Origin: Larimichthys crocea
Lineage: Eukaryota; Chordata; Actinopteri; Sciaenidae
Assembly: GCF_000972845.2 (NCBI RefSeq)
Contig: NC_040013.1
Location: 5,758,550-5,822,549, forward strand
Direction of reading: 5' to 3'
Length of the DNA stretch: 64,000 nt
In this document: one piece after another, positions 12,001 to 21,900 of the stretch
Layout of the letters: every line of letters starts with the position of its first letter
How positions within the stretch are numbered: position 1 is the first letter of the stretch
Made by a program: the position numbers and the translations under genes
The notes under the pieces: model-generated
The model's input: only the letters and a program-made list of their open reading frames with translations
The model's database searches: none
Told to the model about the DNA's origin: nothing

Positions 12001-12345
12001 TCACAACATAACAATTATTTTAAGCACACATAAAATAGAAGCATTATTTAATAATTTAAAATTAGATTTTTCTTGAGACATAATATGAACAAGACAAATT
12101 TAAATAGTTTTACTCAAACAAAACAAAACACATACAAAGGACTAGTGTGGTCCTTTACATACAGTATGATAATATCTGTTTTGTGGCCATTCCTTTCCGT
12201 GTGTGTAGGTTCTCAGGGCGTGTTCTGCGAGGTGCAGCCGACAGACCGTCAGAGGCTGGAGTTCCTGACAAAACTGGGCTTCCTGGAGATCCTCAGAGGA
12301 GAAGCAAGGAGCAGAGAGGGAGTGGTGTTAGGGAGGCTGCTCTGA
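1..12345 (+). CDS. ogal: O-GlcNAcase-like protein (GH84), 5'-truncated by window edge
   Basis: Spliced gene. Coding exons: 1-9, 2254-2351, 3100-3230, 3330-3501, 3620-3718, 5050-5319, 6309-6395, 6573-7048, 7166-7340, 8285-8341, 8742-8827, 9007-9111, 9484-9575, 9685-9874, 10969-11128 and 12209-12345 (TGA). They join in one frame to about 780 residues; human OGA has 916. Family role: hydrolysis of O-GlcNAc from Ser/Thr of nuclear and cytoplasmic proteins. Seen: the catalytic Asp pair in LFDDIDH (human D174/D175), the substrate Lys in [15 protein letters not shown] (human W278, N280, D285, Y286) and NPNCEFEAN (N313), so hydrolase activity is expected. A Ser/Pro/Gly-rich linker replaces the long acidic one of OGA. 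It is followed by the helical stalk ([18 protein letters not shown]) and the acetyltransferase-like domain (FILEDELG). The first GH84 exons, with the GFYGRPW-type motif, lie upstream of the window. Divergence from OGA suggests the teleost paralogue ogal; a divergent oga copy is the alternative. Confidence 0.93.
10..2253 (+). other. ogal intron, no gene seen
   Basis: AT-rich intron between the partial exon at the window edge and exon 2254-2351. It contains short ORFs without family features and a GA repeat; nothing else recognised. Confidence 0.7.
1759..1783. repeat. (GA)n microsatellite
   Basis: Short perfect GA run in the first ogal intron of the window. Confidence 0.8.
2254..2351 (+). CDS. 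ogal: ogal exon, GH84 N-terminal part
   Basis: Encodes [16 protein letters not shown] and onward to the VYSPEEE region. The lysine of GPKDD corresponds to the substrate-binding lysine of OGA. Acceptor AG at 2252-2253, donor GTAAG at 2352. The frame is set by the exon ending at 9. Confidence 0.93.
3100..3230 (+). CDS. ogal: ogal exon, GH84
   Basis: Encodes [10 protein letters not shown] through [10 protein letters not shown] to LLKRKLRQ, matching the beta-strand region EFIYAISPGLD of OGA. Pyrimidine-rich acceptor, donor GTATGT at 3231. Ends on a codon boundary. Confidence 0.95.
3330..3501 (+). CDS. ogal: ogal exon, catalytic aspartates
   Basis: Encodes [20 protein letters not shown], which carries the adjacent catalytic aspartates of GH84 enzymes, then [20 protein letters not shown] and FLFCPT. 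Acceptor CTGCAG, donor GTACGA at 3502. Confidence 0.96.
3620..3718 (+). CDS. ogal: ogal exon, GH84
   Basis: Encodes [20 protein letters not shown] and then [11 protein letters not shown], colinear with EYCG...[23 protein letters not shown] of OGA. Donor GTGAGA at 3719. Confidence 0.95.
3929..3952. repeat. (AC)n microsatellite
   Basis: Twelve AC units in the ogal intron 3719-5049. Confidence 0.85.
5050..5319 (+). CDS. ogal: ogal exon, GH84 substrate-binding part
   Basis: Encodes [10 protein letters not shown], the active-site segment [27 protein letters not shown], and [20 protein letters not shown]. The Asn, Asp-Tyr and Asn residues that contact GlcNAc in OGA are all kept. Acceptor CCACAG, donor GTATGG at 5320. 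Confidence 0.96.
5583..5695 (+). mobile_element. interspersed repeat fragment in ogal intron
   Basis: Contains GGGCTACTGTAGAAACATG and AAAGGTCCAGTGTAAAAC, shared in diverged form with the longer copy at 36681-37052. It resembles a repeat I know from percomorph genomes; the family is not named here. Confidence 0.5.
6309..6395 (+). CDS. ogal: ogal exon, end of catalytic domain
   Basis: Encodes [20 protein letters not shown] and EELNQPLQA, equivalent to the helix preceding the OGA linker (QMALKLALTEWLQEF). Acceptor CTCTAG, donor GTAAAA at 6396. Confidence 0.9.
6573..7048 (+). CDS. ogal: ogal exon, disordered linker and start of stalk
   Basis: The first ~110 residues are low complexity (Ser/Pro/Gly/Arg) with no match to the acidic caspase-cleaved linker of OGA. 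The last ~45 residues ([20 protein letters not shown] onward) match the OGA stalk. This is the largest exon and the least conserved part of the gene. Donor GTCAGT at 7049. Confidence 0.92.
7166..7340 (+). CDS. ogal: ogal exon, stalk helices
   Basis: Encodes [11 protein letters not shown]...[20 protein letters not shown], matching IEEWRSRAAKF...[20 protein letters not shown] of OGA. This region builds the dimer interface in OGA. Donor GTGAGT at 7341. Confidence 0.94.
7425..7459. repeat. (TAC)n microsatellite
   Basis: Tandem TAC/ACT triplets in the ogal intron after exon 7166-7340. Confidence 0.85.
7840..8075 (+). mobile_element. interspersed repeat relic in ogal intron
   Basis: Contains the order GACTGTACTTATATAGC, CACATTCATACACTCATGGC, GGTTCAGTATCTTC, CATGCAGACTGGAAGAGC. 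This matches a widespread teleost interspersed repeat from memory. No coding capacity. Confidence 0.5.
8285..8341 (+). CDS. ogal: ogal exon, short (57 bp)
   Basis: Encodes [19 protein letters not shown]. It is weakly conserved against OGA, but phase 1 at both ends, acceptor ACTCAG and donor GTAAGT support it. Confidence 0.8.
8742..8827 (+). CDS. ogal: ogal exon
   Basis: Encodes [20 protein letters not shown] and EVQ, matching EPWAFRGGLAGEFQ of OGA. The acceptor is GTAG at 8738-8741, after GTCTGTG rather than a long pyrimidine tract. The donor follows GTGCAG at 8828. Confidence 0.88.
8970..9004. repeat. (TG)n abutting an ogal splice acceptor
   Basis: Uninterrupted TG run of about 17 units ending directly at the AG of the acceptor for exon 9007-9111. 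Confidence 0.95.
9007..9111 (+). CDS. ogal: ogal exon behind a TG-repeat acceptor
   Basis: Encodes [20 protein letters not shown] and [15 protein letters not shown], matching LLPIDGANDLFFQPPPLTP...VYTIRPYFPKD of OGA. The acceptor AG (9005-9006) directly follows a pure TG repeat, so there is no ordinary polypyrimidine tract. Confidence 0.93.
9467..9481. repeat. short (TG)n abutting the next ogal acceptor
   Basis: About seven TG units, then TAG, the acceptor for exon 9484-9575. Confidence 0.9.
9484..9575 (+). CDS. ogal: ogal exon
   Basis: Encodes [12 protein letters not shown]...[11 protein letters not shown], matching VYKICREMYDD...QPDLIGDK of OGA. The acceptor AG also follows a short TG repeat (9467-9481). 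Confidence 0.92.
9685..9874 (+). CDS. ogal: ogal exon, acetyltransferase-like core
   Basis: Encodes [20 protein letters not shown] and [18 protein letters not shown], equivalent to the pseudo-HAT core of OGA ([20 protein letters not shown]). Acceptor TTATAG, donor GTGAAT at 9875. Confidence 0.94.
9950..9973. repeat. (AC)n microsatellite
   Basis: AC run in the ogal intron about 75 bp after exon 9685-9874. Confidence 0.85.
10969..11128 (+). CDS. ogal: ogal exon, acetyltransferase-like domain
   Basis: Encodes [20 protein letters not shown], then [20 protein letters not shown] and LTALKANG, matching [21 protein letters not shown]...LLSSLKANG of OGA. Confidence 0.94.
12209..12345 (+). CDS. ogal: ogal terminal coding exon
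   Basis: Encodes [30 protein letters not shown] and ...VVLGRLL then TGA, matching [24 protein letters not shown]...VILGRSL of OGA. A CA repeat starts 7 bases after the stop. Confidence 0.95.
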
Positions 12346-12350
12346 ACATG

Positions 12351-12351
<1 letters not shown>

Positions 12352-12394
<43 letters not shown>
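12352..12394. repeat. (AC)n in ogal 3'UTR
   Basis: About 21 AC units starting 7 bases after the ogal stop codon. ACACAC-rich sequence continues to about 12480. Confidence 0.9.
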
Positions 12395-12397
<3 letters not shown>

Positions 12398-13244
12398 CGC
12401 ACAGTCACACATACACACCACCAGAAACACATAAAGACACTTGCACCCATACAGTAGATACACAAAGGCACTTACACACACAGAAAGATGTTAGGAACAC
12501 AGTGGGTACAGCACAGATTAGAGACGGCTAAGCTCTGCAAAGCAGGATCTGTATTTGCTCTGTCAAGAGAGGAAAAACTTTTTAAAAGGACAATCCCGGA
12601 TTCCTTTGAGTCTGTGCAGCAGTAATCGGGATGAACCCAGAGATTTCTGGGAGATTTAAAAAACAGAACAAGCTTTGCTAAACATTCAGCAAAGCTGTGC
12701 TAATCTGTCTCCGATTCTACTGCTGGCTATGGATGATAACATTACAAGGAAGTCAACAACCGAATAGTTTGAGATGTGAGCAGAGCAGTCGACCACAGCA
12801 GCTACAACGTTGTCAAAGCGGCTATAATCAATATTTTACCAAATATATGACCAAAAACAGCTGGAAGGTACATATTGGGCTTACATACACCAGGTGGGCA
12901 GAAACACATACTGTATACTAATGCTGCTCCGCACCAGCTGGACATGCAGCTGTTTGCTAACACATTCCCCATATCATCTGTACAAGATGTTTCAAGTCAA
13001 GCAGATTCAAGTGAAAATAAGTGGGAACTAAATATCTTTTCCAGTGTGCAACGAGTGTGTGATTACATAAACCATACAGCAGCATATTTCCAGTAGTAAT
13101 CCATTAAATTATCCCTTGAAAGATAGATGATAGATAGATGGATTACACTATATAGACATTTTATTCATTTAAAACTTACTAATCAAAATAAGAAGGCCTC
13201 AGAGCTGCTCTTTTTGGCTGACCTGCAGAGGTGCATGTCTTAAA

Positions 13245-13565
13245 CCTTCAAAAACCAAAGCGTAAAAACCACATGTTGTGATCTTACAGGAGGTTTTGTG
13301 CTGGATTCTTTCTCAGCCAGGCGCACTAACTTCCTGGAGTTGTTATTCTGTGGTTGCCAGGCAACCAGTAGAGACACAGTTATTTGTACAGATTAATCAA
13401 ACGAGTTATAGCGTGGTAATGAGCTTTAGAGGTGTTGGTAGGCAACATGTTATCTTTGGACAGAGCCAGGCTAGCTGTTTCCCGTTTCCACTCTTTATAG
13501 TGTCATATTTAGACACGAGAGTGGTATTGATCCTCTTCTAACATCAAGAAAGCAAATAATTCCTT
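13245..13565 (+). mobile_element. interspersed repeat relic between ogal and slc14a2
   Basis: Blocks AACCAAAGCGTAAAAACCAC, CAACCAGTAGAGACACAG, GACAGAGCCAGGCTAGCTG and GAGAGTGGTATTGATC follow the order of a common percomorph repeat known from memory. An inverted, shorter copy lies at 39670-39830. It sits in the presumed ogal 3'UTR or just beyond. Confidence 0.55.
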
Positions 13566-13899
13566 TAAGCTGACATGAAACAATCCCCTGCTGTGCACAA
13601 CCACGTTCAAGCTGCTCCAGTTGATCTCTGCTCCTTCTGCTTCGTTCATAAACGATGATTATTTTCTTAAAAGTTAGGATGTTGTTTTTCTAGCTCCTGT
13701 CCTGTCGGTTGAGTAGAGTCTGTGAAACATCAGACCGGACCCAGGCACGGCGTCACTGTTTACACTTGCTTAGTTTAGATGAATGTTTTTATGCATGAAG
13801 AACAAAAAACTGTGTGACTGTTCACAAAGTAGGAGTATACTGACATAGACTCAAACATGCATTTATAATTTTAATGGAATGCTCTAACATGGCTACATT

Positions 13900-13905
13900 A
13901 ATAAA
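13900..13905 (+). other. candidate ogal poly(A) signal
   Basis: AATAAA about 1.55 kb after the ogal stop and the first such hexamer I noticed on this strand. A GU-rich downstream element is not obvious, so use is uncertain. Confidence 0.3.
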
Positions 13906-14303
13906 GATTTTCACTTTCATTGGACCTTTCTCAGCCATTATAGCTATAAAGTGTTAGGAGAAAACACAATGCAAGTGCATGCACTCTAAACTTCAGAAAA
14001 CTATTTATTTAGTCAGATTTCTGTGCATGATGACAATCATGCAAACAGATAGGATATATAAAATATAATATAAACACACACACACATACAAACACACTAC
14101 ACTGATCTGAAGTTTACACTTGGTTCAATTGGATATAATAGATACCTCTCCTGCATTTCATTGTCAGATACTGTAAACATCACCAATGAGTATGTGTGGT
14201 GTATGTGTGGGTACTTAACATGGGTACAGAGTGTGTGTGAGTGTGTGCAAACATGCCAACTAAGACAGCTGTGTTAGTCTGCCTTTATTCTTAACCATAA
14301 TGA

Positions 14304-14332
<29 letters not shown>
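14304..14332. repeat. (AC)n microsatellite
   Basis: AC run in the ogal/slc14a2 intergenic region. Confidence 0.85.
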
Positions 14333-14334
<2 letters not shown>

Positions 14335-14485
14335 CAGTCATACTAAAAGAAGCACAACAGCACTCACAATCAAATCTTCAACTGAAAGTAGAACTATGAA
14401 TGTTCATTGTTTTGTAACGCAGCTTAAAAGACACAAGTACGGTTTGTGCAAGTATTTATATTTCTACTTTTTCTTTTCTGCTTTT

Positions 14486-14493
14486 TATTATTA

Positions 14494-14539
<46 letters not shown>
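14486..14539. repeat. (ATT)n microsatellite
   Basis: About 18 ATT units with one ATC interruption. Confidence 0.9.
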
Positions 14540-15441
14540 GCTTGATCAATCACAGACTGAGAGCCACTTTTTGTATGTTTCTTCTTGTTACCAACCTCAT
14601 CACCATTGTCTATGAGGTATCATGATAAAAGAATTTAGTCCATGAAATGAAAATGATGTCGAAAAAAAATCCCTAAAAGCACTGAGCTAGAAATGCATGA
14701 TGTAAAGAAAAAACGTTTAGAGAAGATGTCGACATTTGTGGCAGAATGTGTCCCATCATCTGTATGACAAAAAAAGGAAAATTATCTTTTTAATATGTAT
14801 TATTCTTTAATGGCTTTCGACTGAGGTGTGTGGTTTGTGTGTGTGAATGTAAACGTGAAAACAGGCAACATGAAGCAATGTGAAAAAACACTGATAATGA
14901 ACCACGGCTAAACACCATTACCATTTCATTTAAGAGAATCTGTAATAATAATAATGATAATAATAATAATTCAGACAGTTGCCTTTCACTTCCTGGCCTA
15001 AGCAGTTGACCATTAACAAACACATTAGCTGTCGTCTGCCTGGACTCACTGTCTCACCGTCTGCCTGCGTTGAGGTTTATGTACAGCCTGTTTTTACAAT
15101 GAGTTCCAGTGGAGTCCTCTGTATGTAGTATGTCTTTGCGGAGTAATGAAGGGGTTAAAAAAGAATTACTGTTGAATTCAGTCTGTGTTTTTATTGACGA
15201 TAACAGTTAAACTGTCATTTTAACAACGGATGATTTTATTGAATTGACTTGATTTCATGCCTATTAAATGAAGTTTTCTTTCCCTTTAAATTGCCTGTCG
15301 TTTCTTCGTTGGCGAGTCAAAACTGAACAGAAACCAGACACAAAACTAGGTTGGAATTTTTACACACTTAAAAAGAAATGTTAGATTTGAATACACAGAC
15401 ATATTTTTCAACTTTGGATACTTCATAAACATTTTTTATAT

Positions 15442-15447
15442 TTTATT
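15442..15447 (-). other. candidate slc14a2 poly(A) signal
   Basis: AATAAA on the minus strand about 280 nt after the slc14a2 stop codon. The 3'UTR between holds a CA repeat (TG on +, 15690-15721). Confidence 0.4.
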
Positions 15448-15689
15448 GCTGCACATACATCAAGGTTTCAAGGTACATCAAGGTTTCCCTGAATAAAGAA
15501 CGGAAATAATAATACATTGCCACCTTGTGGACAAAATGCTGAGTGGCGGCTTCACATTCGACTTTTTCACAGTCCCTCGGACAGTAAACCTGATGTTGAA
15601 ATGAGAGTGTATGTCTAAAAATCTATTTATAAAGTCTTTGTATTAAAAATGTATACATGTTATCCAACTCAGAAGTACTGATACAGTAC

Positions 15690-15721
15690 TGTGTGTGTGT
15701 GTGTGTATGTGTGTGTGTGTT
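15690..15721. repeat. (TG)n in slc14a2 3'UTR
   Basis: Interrupted TG run on +, starting 7 bases beyond the slc14a2 stop; it is read as CA in the transcript. Confidence 0.9.
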
Positions 15722-15727
15722 CTAGTG

Positions 15728-15910
15728 TCACACATCAGTGCTCTCCCTTTCTTCTGTGTTCCCAGCTTCCCATTGGCTGCGAGAGCGCAGGTTGTGTTCA
15801 GGGGCCCTGACTTGACGAATAGGGATGCGGTACGCTGCTAAGCTGCCAGTCAGCAGCAACATCAGTGTGGCTGTCAGAGTAGCTGCCCAACTGCATGCTG
15901 GGAGACCAAC
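15728..15910 (-). CDS. slc14a2: slc14a2 exon 8, second LP box and stop
   Basis: Encodes [40 protein letters not shown] and a hydrophilic tail, then TGA. This aligns with VGLPACTWPFCLATLLFLIM...KMPLSKVTYPEEN of UT-B. The LP box is LPACSWAA. Confidence 0.94.
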   Translation of the reverse strand, partial: VGLPACSWAATLTATLMLLLTGSLAAYRIPIRQVRAPEHNLRSRSQWEAGNTEERESTDV

Positions 15911-18900
15911 CTAGGGGAGAAAGGAGAAGAGAGAGTTTTTAATAATGAATAAGACAGTGAAGTCAGACACTTGAGTAAGAACAACCTCTACACAATAAAT
16001 ATTGGATATTTTTTTTCATGTTTCATGTCTGTTTTTCTACTAAGAAAAAGATTGAAATATGATTTCAATATGAGGTCAACATACTATGGGTGTACCAGTC
16101 CACTTCACTGTGGAGTTACAGGTCTACAACAACAGCCCAACTGCCTATTATGTGAAACTGCTGTTGGATTGACCAGGCTGAATTAAACATTTAACACCAG
16201 AGTGTTAACACTGGTTGGAAATCCAGTTTTTCTTCCATGCAGAAAAGTTTTTTACACCCCAGAGTCATGCTGTTTAAAGCAATGTACTTGATATTTCAAC
16301 TGGACTGGAGTGTAGCAGACTCAGAAAGGACACTGAAATGATGCTTTTCACACTAATTGGAAGCTCAATATTGTTCTAAAACAGTCCCATTCTACGGAGT
16401 AAACAAAATGAAAGAATTGAATTGCGCTTAGCAAATGTTGAGGGCTTCATACACCCACATGGCACGAGATGTGTGCACTTACAGTTCCCAGCAGATTGCT
16501 CAGAGCCATGTCAGCATATGCAGAGAGGAAGGCTGCGGGCAGAGGAGAAGAGATTAGGCTAAAAATATCCTCAACACACTCACTCTGTATCGTTCTCCAG
16601 GTTGTTGGAACAGAGTTTGGGTGCAGTTGGTCCTGATAAGAGATAGGCTGAAGCTCCAGTTGAGACCAATTTACTAATGTGAGTCGGTTAGCTTCCTGCC
16701 AAAACTGGTCAGCACTAATGTCCACAGTGCTTCACCGACAATTTCAGGCGTAATGCGTAAGGGAGATAGACTGCATGCATAATTTTGTCTGATTGTTTTG
16801 TATCCATGAATTAAAGCCTTGTCTAAATACATCAATTAAATCTAGCTTTGAACTGACAAAACAATTTATTAACCTCCTCACTGCAATTACAGCCATTTGG
16901 CATGAGTAAAGGACGTGAGATAAATGGGTTTAGATGAGTGGATGAGTGAGATGCAAAGCAGCAGATTGAAGGCAATTGGGAGTTAACTGAAGGGGAGTTT
17001 TTTTGGGAATAAAGTGAAGAAATACGCAGGAAAAGTCCCTGCAGAGTATAATGAGCAGGCTGAATAAAATAATATGTTGCATCCCCCTTCTAATTATTTT
17101 TAGTTGAAGCACACTTTCTTTACCCTCCCATAAGTCAGTGTGTGATTGAGCCAGCAGAGGAACAACTGTAGATCATGATTTACTGAGCAGGAGCAGTGCA
17201 CTGGGTTGCATTTGAGGGTTTCAGCACCAAGGACAGAAACAATGTTAAATATTACATTTGTTTCAGGACCAAGGACAGAGCAAATTAAAACTGCATGTTT
17301 GTTACTGTGGTCCTTTAGTGGCTCAACACTGTAATGACAAGAATCAAGCAAAAAGATTTGGATTTATAATGGAGTCTGTCTGAATATTCCTACAAAATAC
17401 AAGTAAGGCTAACTCACCTTAAGTCACAAAAAAATATTTAAGTCTGTATGGCACTGATCCATATTACACACCAGTTAAATGAGAGTGGTAGAATTGAAAA
17501 TGACCATTTTAAGCATAAGTGTGATAAAAAGGCGGGGCTTCATTTTCCCCATTATTATGGCAAAATGTGAAAACTATACTGTAAAACGTTTCATTAACCA
17601 AAAATAATAGCACACAAATCCTTAGTGAAACACAGGTTTGAAGTGTGAATGTTATTGGAGGAAAAATGAGACAAAAACTAAACAAAAAAAGGATAAACAA
17701 TATGATGTAAGAATAAACTATGTAGGAGCAGCTATGTGTTGTGCATTCTTAAGCTTACCCTTGTGTACACAAACAAACATGAATAATGTGTGAGATGTGT
17801 AAGAACACGTGGTAAGTTGTTTTTTTCCCCTTTTTTGTACATGAAATTATCCTGATAAAGCTTTACGTCATTTATTTAATCACTAACACTGTCATTATGT
17901 ACTTGTGTTGTACACAACATTTGTGTGCGTGTGTGTGTGTGTGTGTGTGTTTGTATGTCACCGCTGGCGATCGCTAAGAGGTGGGTCCTCCAGCTGAAGG
18001 TGAAGAAGAGTCCTCCAATAGCCATGCAGCCCAGAGCTCCATTAAAGCCAGACAGACCTGAGTACAGAGAATCATGACGCACGGCCATGGATAAACCTGC
18101 GCCACAAACACAAACAAACAGTGAGAGTTTAATCTTTACTTGAGTCATCAATGTCTACATTTGGGAATCACACAAATGCACAACAAAACATACAAACAGA
18201 CACACACTGATATGTGTCTGTTAAATCTGCTGCACTAGTTATCCATGTGGTGGTGCTAGACACATACTGTTGTACAGTCCCCTTCAGTTCAAATTTAATT
18301 TTGCACATGACCTTATAAGGAACTGTGCTGATTTTGCCTTTCTATCCGCCCATATAAGGAATGTGACTATGTGGTCCAACATGGCAGATGAGCTTTTTGT
18401 TAATTACTGCTATAAACATTTGATTACACGTCTGCTAATAGTGAACTCTATGAAAGTCTTGTAACAGTATTTAGAGGATATGATGCACGTGTGTCTGCTT
18501 TGTCTCTTGGATTTATGATTTTTGCACTTTGTGATGATGGTGTGTAGGGATGGGTAGGAGGAGTGCTGACAAAGACCCTGCCTGTCTTACTAAAATATAT
18601 TCTTTTGCTTTTGGTTTTGCTTGTGTGTGTTTTTCTGTGATTAGATTGTAGAAAAGGCGACATGAGAGAAAAAGAACCCTGACCGCAAGACTAAGGAGAC
18701 TTTTAACTTGCTCTTGCTACGCTATTCTCTTCTTAATTTGCATGATAATGATATTCATTTTCATGTTTACCAAAATGTATTACACAAAATAACAAGTCCT
18801 AACAACAATAACATCTCTCTTCTCTCTCCCTGGTACTGCTGCAGGGTATTGATGCAGTAGGTGGACGAACACCAGGTCAATGTCTCACCTCTGACTCACA

Positions 18901-21900
18901 TCTATACTAAATAAACATTATATTGTAAAGCGGAAGCTACATGCAGACTGCAGAGAGGGACATGATGGCCCAGATAAATCTCTATGAGGCCAAAAACATT
19001 GACCTTTTCTCTGCTGGCCTTTAGCAGCAGCTGCACTGGGTCTTTCAACCCACACGTAAGGGAGAATAACAATAAAGTCGCAATGACATCAGGGGGAGGA
19101 GGGCTGCTGAGGTCAGCTGCAAAAGCCAGAAGGCTTTAGTCAGAACCAGCGAGCAGCATCATGCTTTGCATTATTATTTAAAACCAGTGAATAGTTTTTA
19201 TTTTGCCCGCTCTGGCTGAAGCTTGTTGCACCTCTGACAACAGTCAGCATGAAAAGTTTGGGCGTGGTCCAACAGAACAGTGATGTCACAGTGTATTGAC
19301 ACACATTGAAATCACAGGAGGTCAGCAAAAATACGACTTACAAGTCCTCAGGAGAGCTGTTAAGGCTTAAAAATAAAATGCAAGTCAACAGGCTTCATGA
19401 ATAAATCAAGAGGTATATAAAGAATGACCTAAACATCCACTGAAATGGATGAAAAATGTCATGTCAGACATCAGACCTGTGTGGAGCTACGAGGAGGCAA
19501 AATGGATGTAATTCATTTACATTTTCTTGCTGATTTTCTGGAAATTCAGTTTAAAATGATGTATTAAATTTGGATGTAAACTTACTCTTGCTACATTCTC
19601 TCTCATTATAATTACAATGTACATTTTAATCTACAATGATAGGATGTATTGCAGGGCAGTGTTATTGCATTGCATCAAATTGTACTGCTTTTGCAACAAG
19701 ATTGTCAGTTAATTGCACATTTTATGTCGGCATGGATGTCTGCTTCTTGCTGCACACCGACTGCATCCCTCTGTGGGTAAACAGAGGTCATCAGTCCTGT
19801 AGCCCCACCCAGAGCTGCTGCCACTGCTCAGCTGTGGAGAGAAACATGCTTTAAAACTGCTTACTGACTGTTTCATTGATATATAATACACAACTTATGT
19901 TTGTGCAAGCATGAACTCTGAAGCAGAACTTGTGTATTTTTTACCTTCCTGAGTAAGAGTAATATTATTTTTTAAAAATATACGGAACACTGTCTGTGCA
20001 GGAGAGTGCTCACCAGTATTTGCTGTAGCAGCTATATATTATTTACACGCACAAGCTGAATGTGCTCCTGGGTGAAGGAGAATGAATTATCCTTTATTCA
20101 ATTCTGGTTGCATTGTCACAAAAAAATGCTGAAATGCATGACTATAAGGGCTAAACAAAAGATAAATGACTTAAATGACAACAGTATAAATGTTGTTACA
20201 ATTCATGTCGTTAGGCATCACTGCAGCTCCTCCACCCTGCACCCTCCCTGTATTAATACTGCAGGATTTTCCAAAGAATTCATCTGCAGTAACAGTAAAT
20301 TTTGGAAGCTCCTCTGTGGACAAATGACCCTGGGCGTGTGCTGTGATTGATTTCCTCATTACCAGGCATTGTGGGCTGCAGTTTAGCAAGTCTGCTCCAG
20401 AAGCAGACTGGCCACACCCCATTGCTGCCTCCTTACTCTGTCTGCTTGGCCACTCTGCCATCCACTCCCTCCTTCCTCCATCTCTGTTTGCTTTTCCTCC
20501 TTCCTTTCACAGCCACCCTTCTTTGTCCTTAAATGCTCCCGCTCCCTCCACACTCATTTTGTCTCTTCCTCGCTCTACACTTCATTATCCTCCCCTCCAT
20601 CTTCCAATTCATTGTCACCATTCCTCTTTCATTTCTTGTTCCCTCATTCCCCTTCCTCTTTTCCTTCATCACACCCTCTCACTCTCCTCCCCCCACATAA
20701 GGGTGTCATTAAAGACTAATGGCAGTGTAGGAAGGGTGCCCCAGAGGATCCTAAATTTTTTTTTTTTTTACTGTTTTTATACTATGTATGTGTGTGTGTG
20801 AGTCACTCCCAGTGTGATGCTGTCTATGCTAATAGAATGACTCAGACAGCTTTTATCATAAACCCAATATCTCTTCTCCTCTCTTCCAGTTGATGTCTGC
20901 ATCAAACCACAGTCACTGTCTGCACACTAAATGGACGACAGTGCAATAGGTTGGAATGAACGACTGAAATGAACTGAATATAATGGCTTGTTTTCTGGTG
21001 CGTGTGGGTAAATGGCCAACTTTGTATTTGGGTCTCTTCATTCAGCTGGTGAATCCATCATTCTGTCTTTTGATGCCTTCGAGGGGGGAAACTGTTTGTG
21101 GATGCGGCTAAATGGATTGCTCTGTATGTGGGCTCATTCGTTAACTCTGTCCAGACATCAGCAGCATGAGCTGTAGAGGGACGCTTTCTACTTCTATCCC
21201 CACTAACACTTCTCGAACTAAGCGCCTCATTTCAGATGTTGTACAGGCCTTTTTCTATAGTTCTTTGTGAATTCTTCTAATTGTATGTGTTAAAGATTTG
21301 ATGTTTGTGATTCATCCTCCAAGGATTAAAGCTGGGTCAATGAATGTCTTTTCTTCTTTCAGAAGTTAAACCTCTCGCTGTTGAAATGGTATTTTCAATA
21401 GCACGACTAAGAGTGCAGAGCTGTGCTGGCGACTCTAAGAGGCTGCATAATGGCACCATAGTACTTTGAGATAAATGCTAATGTGCTCACAATGACAATG
21501 CTAACATGTCTGTTAGTATGCTAAAAATTGCTAATGAGCACCAGGCTGTAATTATTTTTGCAAATCATTAAAAAAAAGGCATGCAAATGTAGAGAGATGG
21601 TGGAGTGATGGGAAGCCACACAGAGCAGCGCCCTGAAGGCAGTTAGGGGTTGCTCAAGGGCACCTTGGCAGTGGCCAGGAGGTGAACTGGCAACCTCTCC
21701 AGCTCCTAGTCCACCCTCCATATGATCAGGACGATCAAAGCTATTACAGTACAGAGTCTGTACTCTCTCTTGTGTCACTAGAGTAAAAGTCAATGGATCA
21801 ACAAAGGATCCCTCCTCTATGGACCATAAATACCTGCACAGAATTTAAACATATGAAAAATTAAGATTTGTGCTCTATAAAAGATCAAATACCCTGAAAA

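Larger units (their letters stand above)
12346..15727. other. ogal-slc14a2 convergent intergenic interval
   Basis: Shared tail-to-tail interval of 3.4 kb holding both 3'UTRs, AC and ATT microsatellites and the repeat relic at 13245. No additional exon is supported. Confidence 0.75.

Noticed and set aside
20343..20801. 152-codon open frame, + strand, in the slc14a2 intron
   Set aside because: Composition is due to a CT-rich block; antisense to the gene, with no domain.
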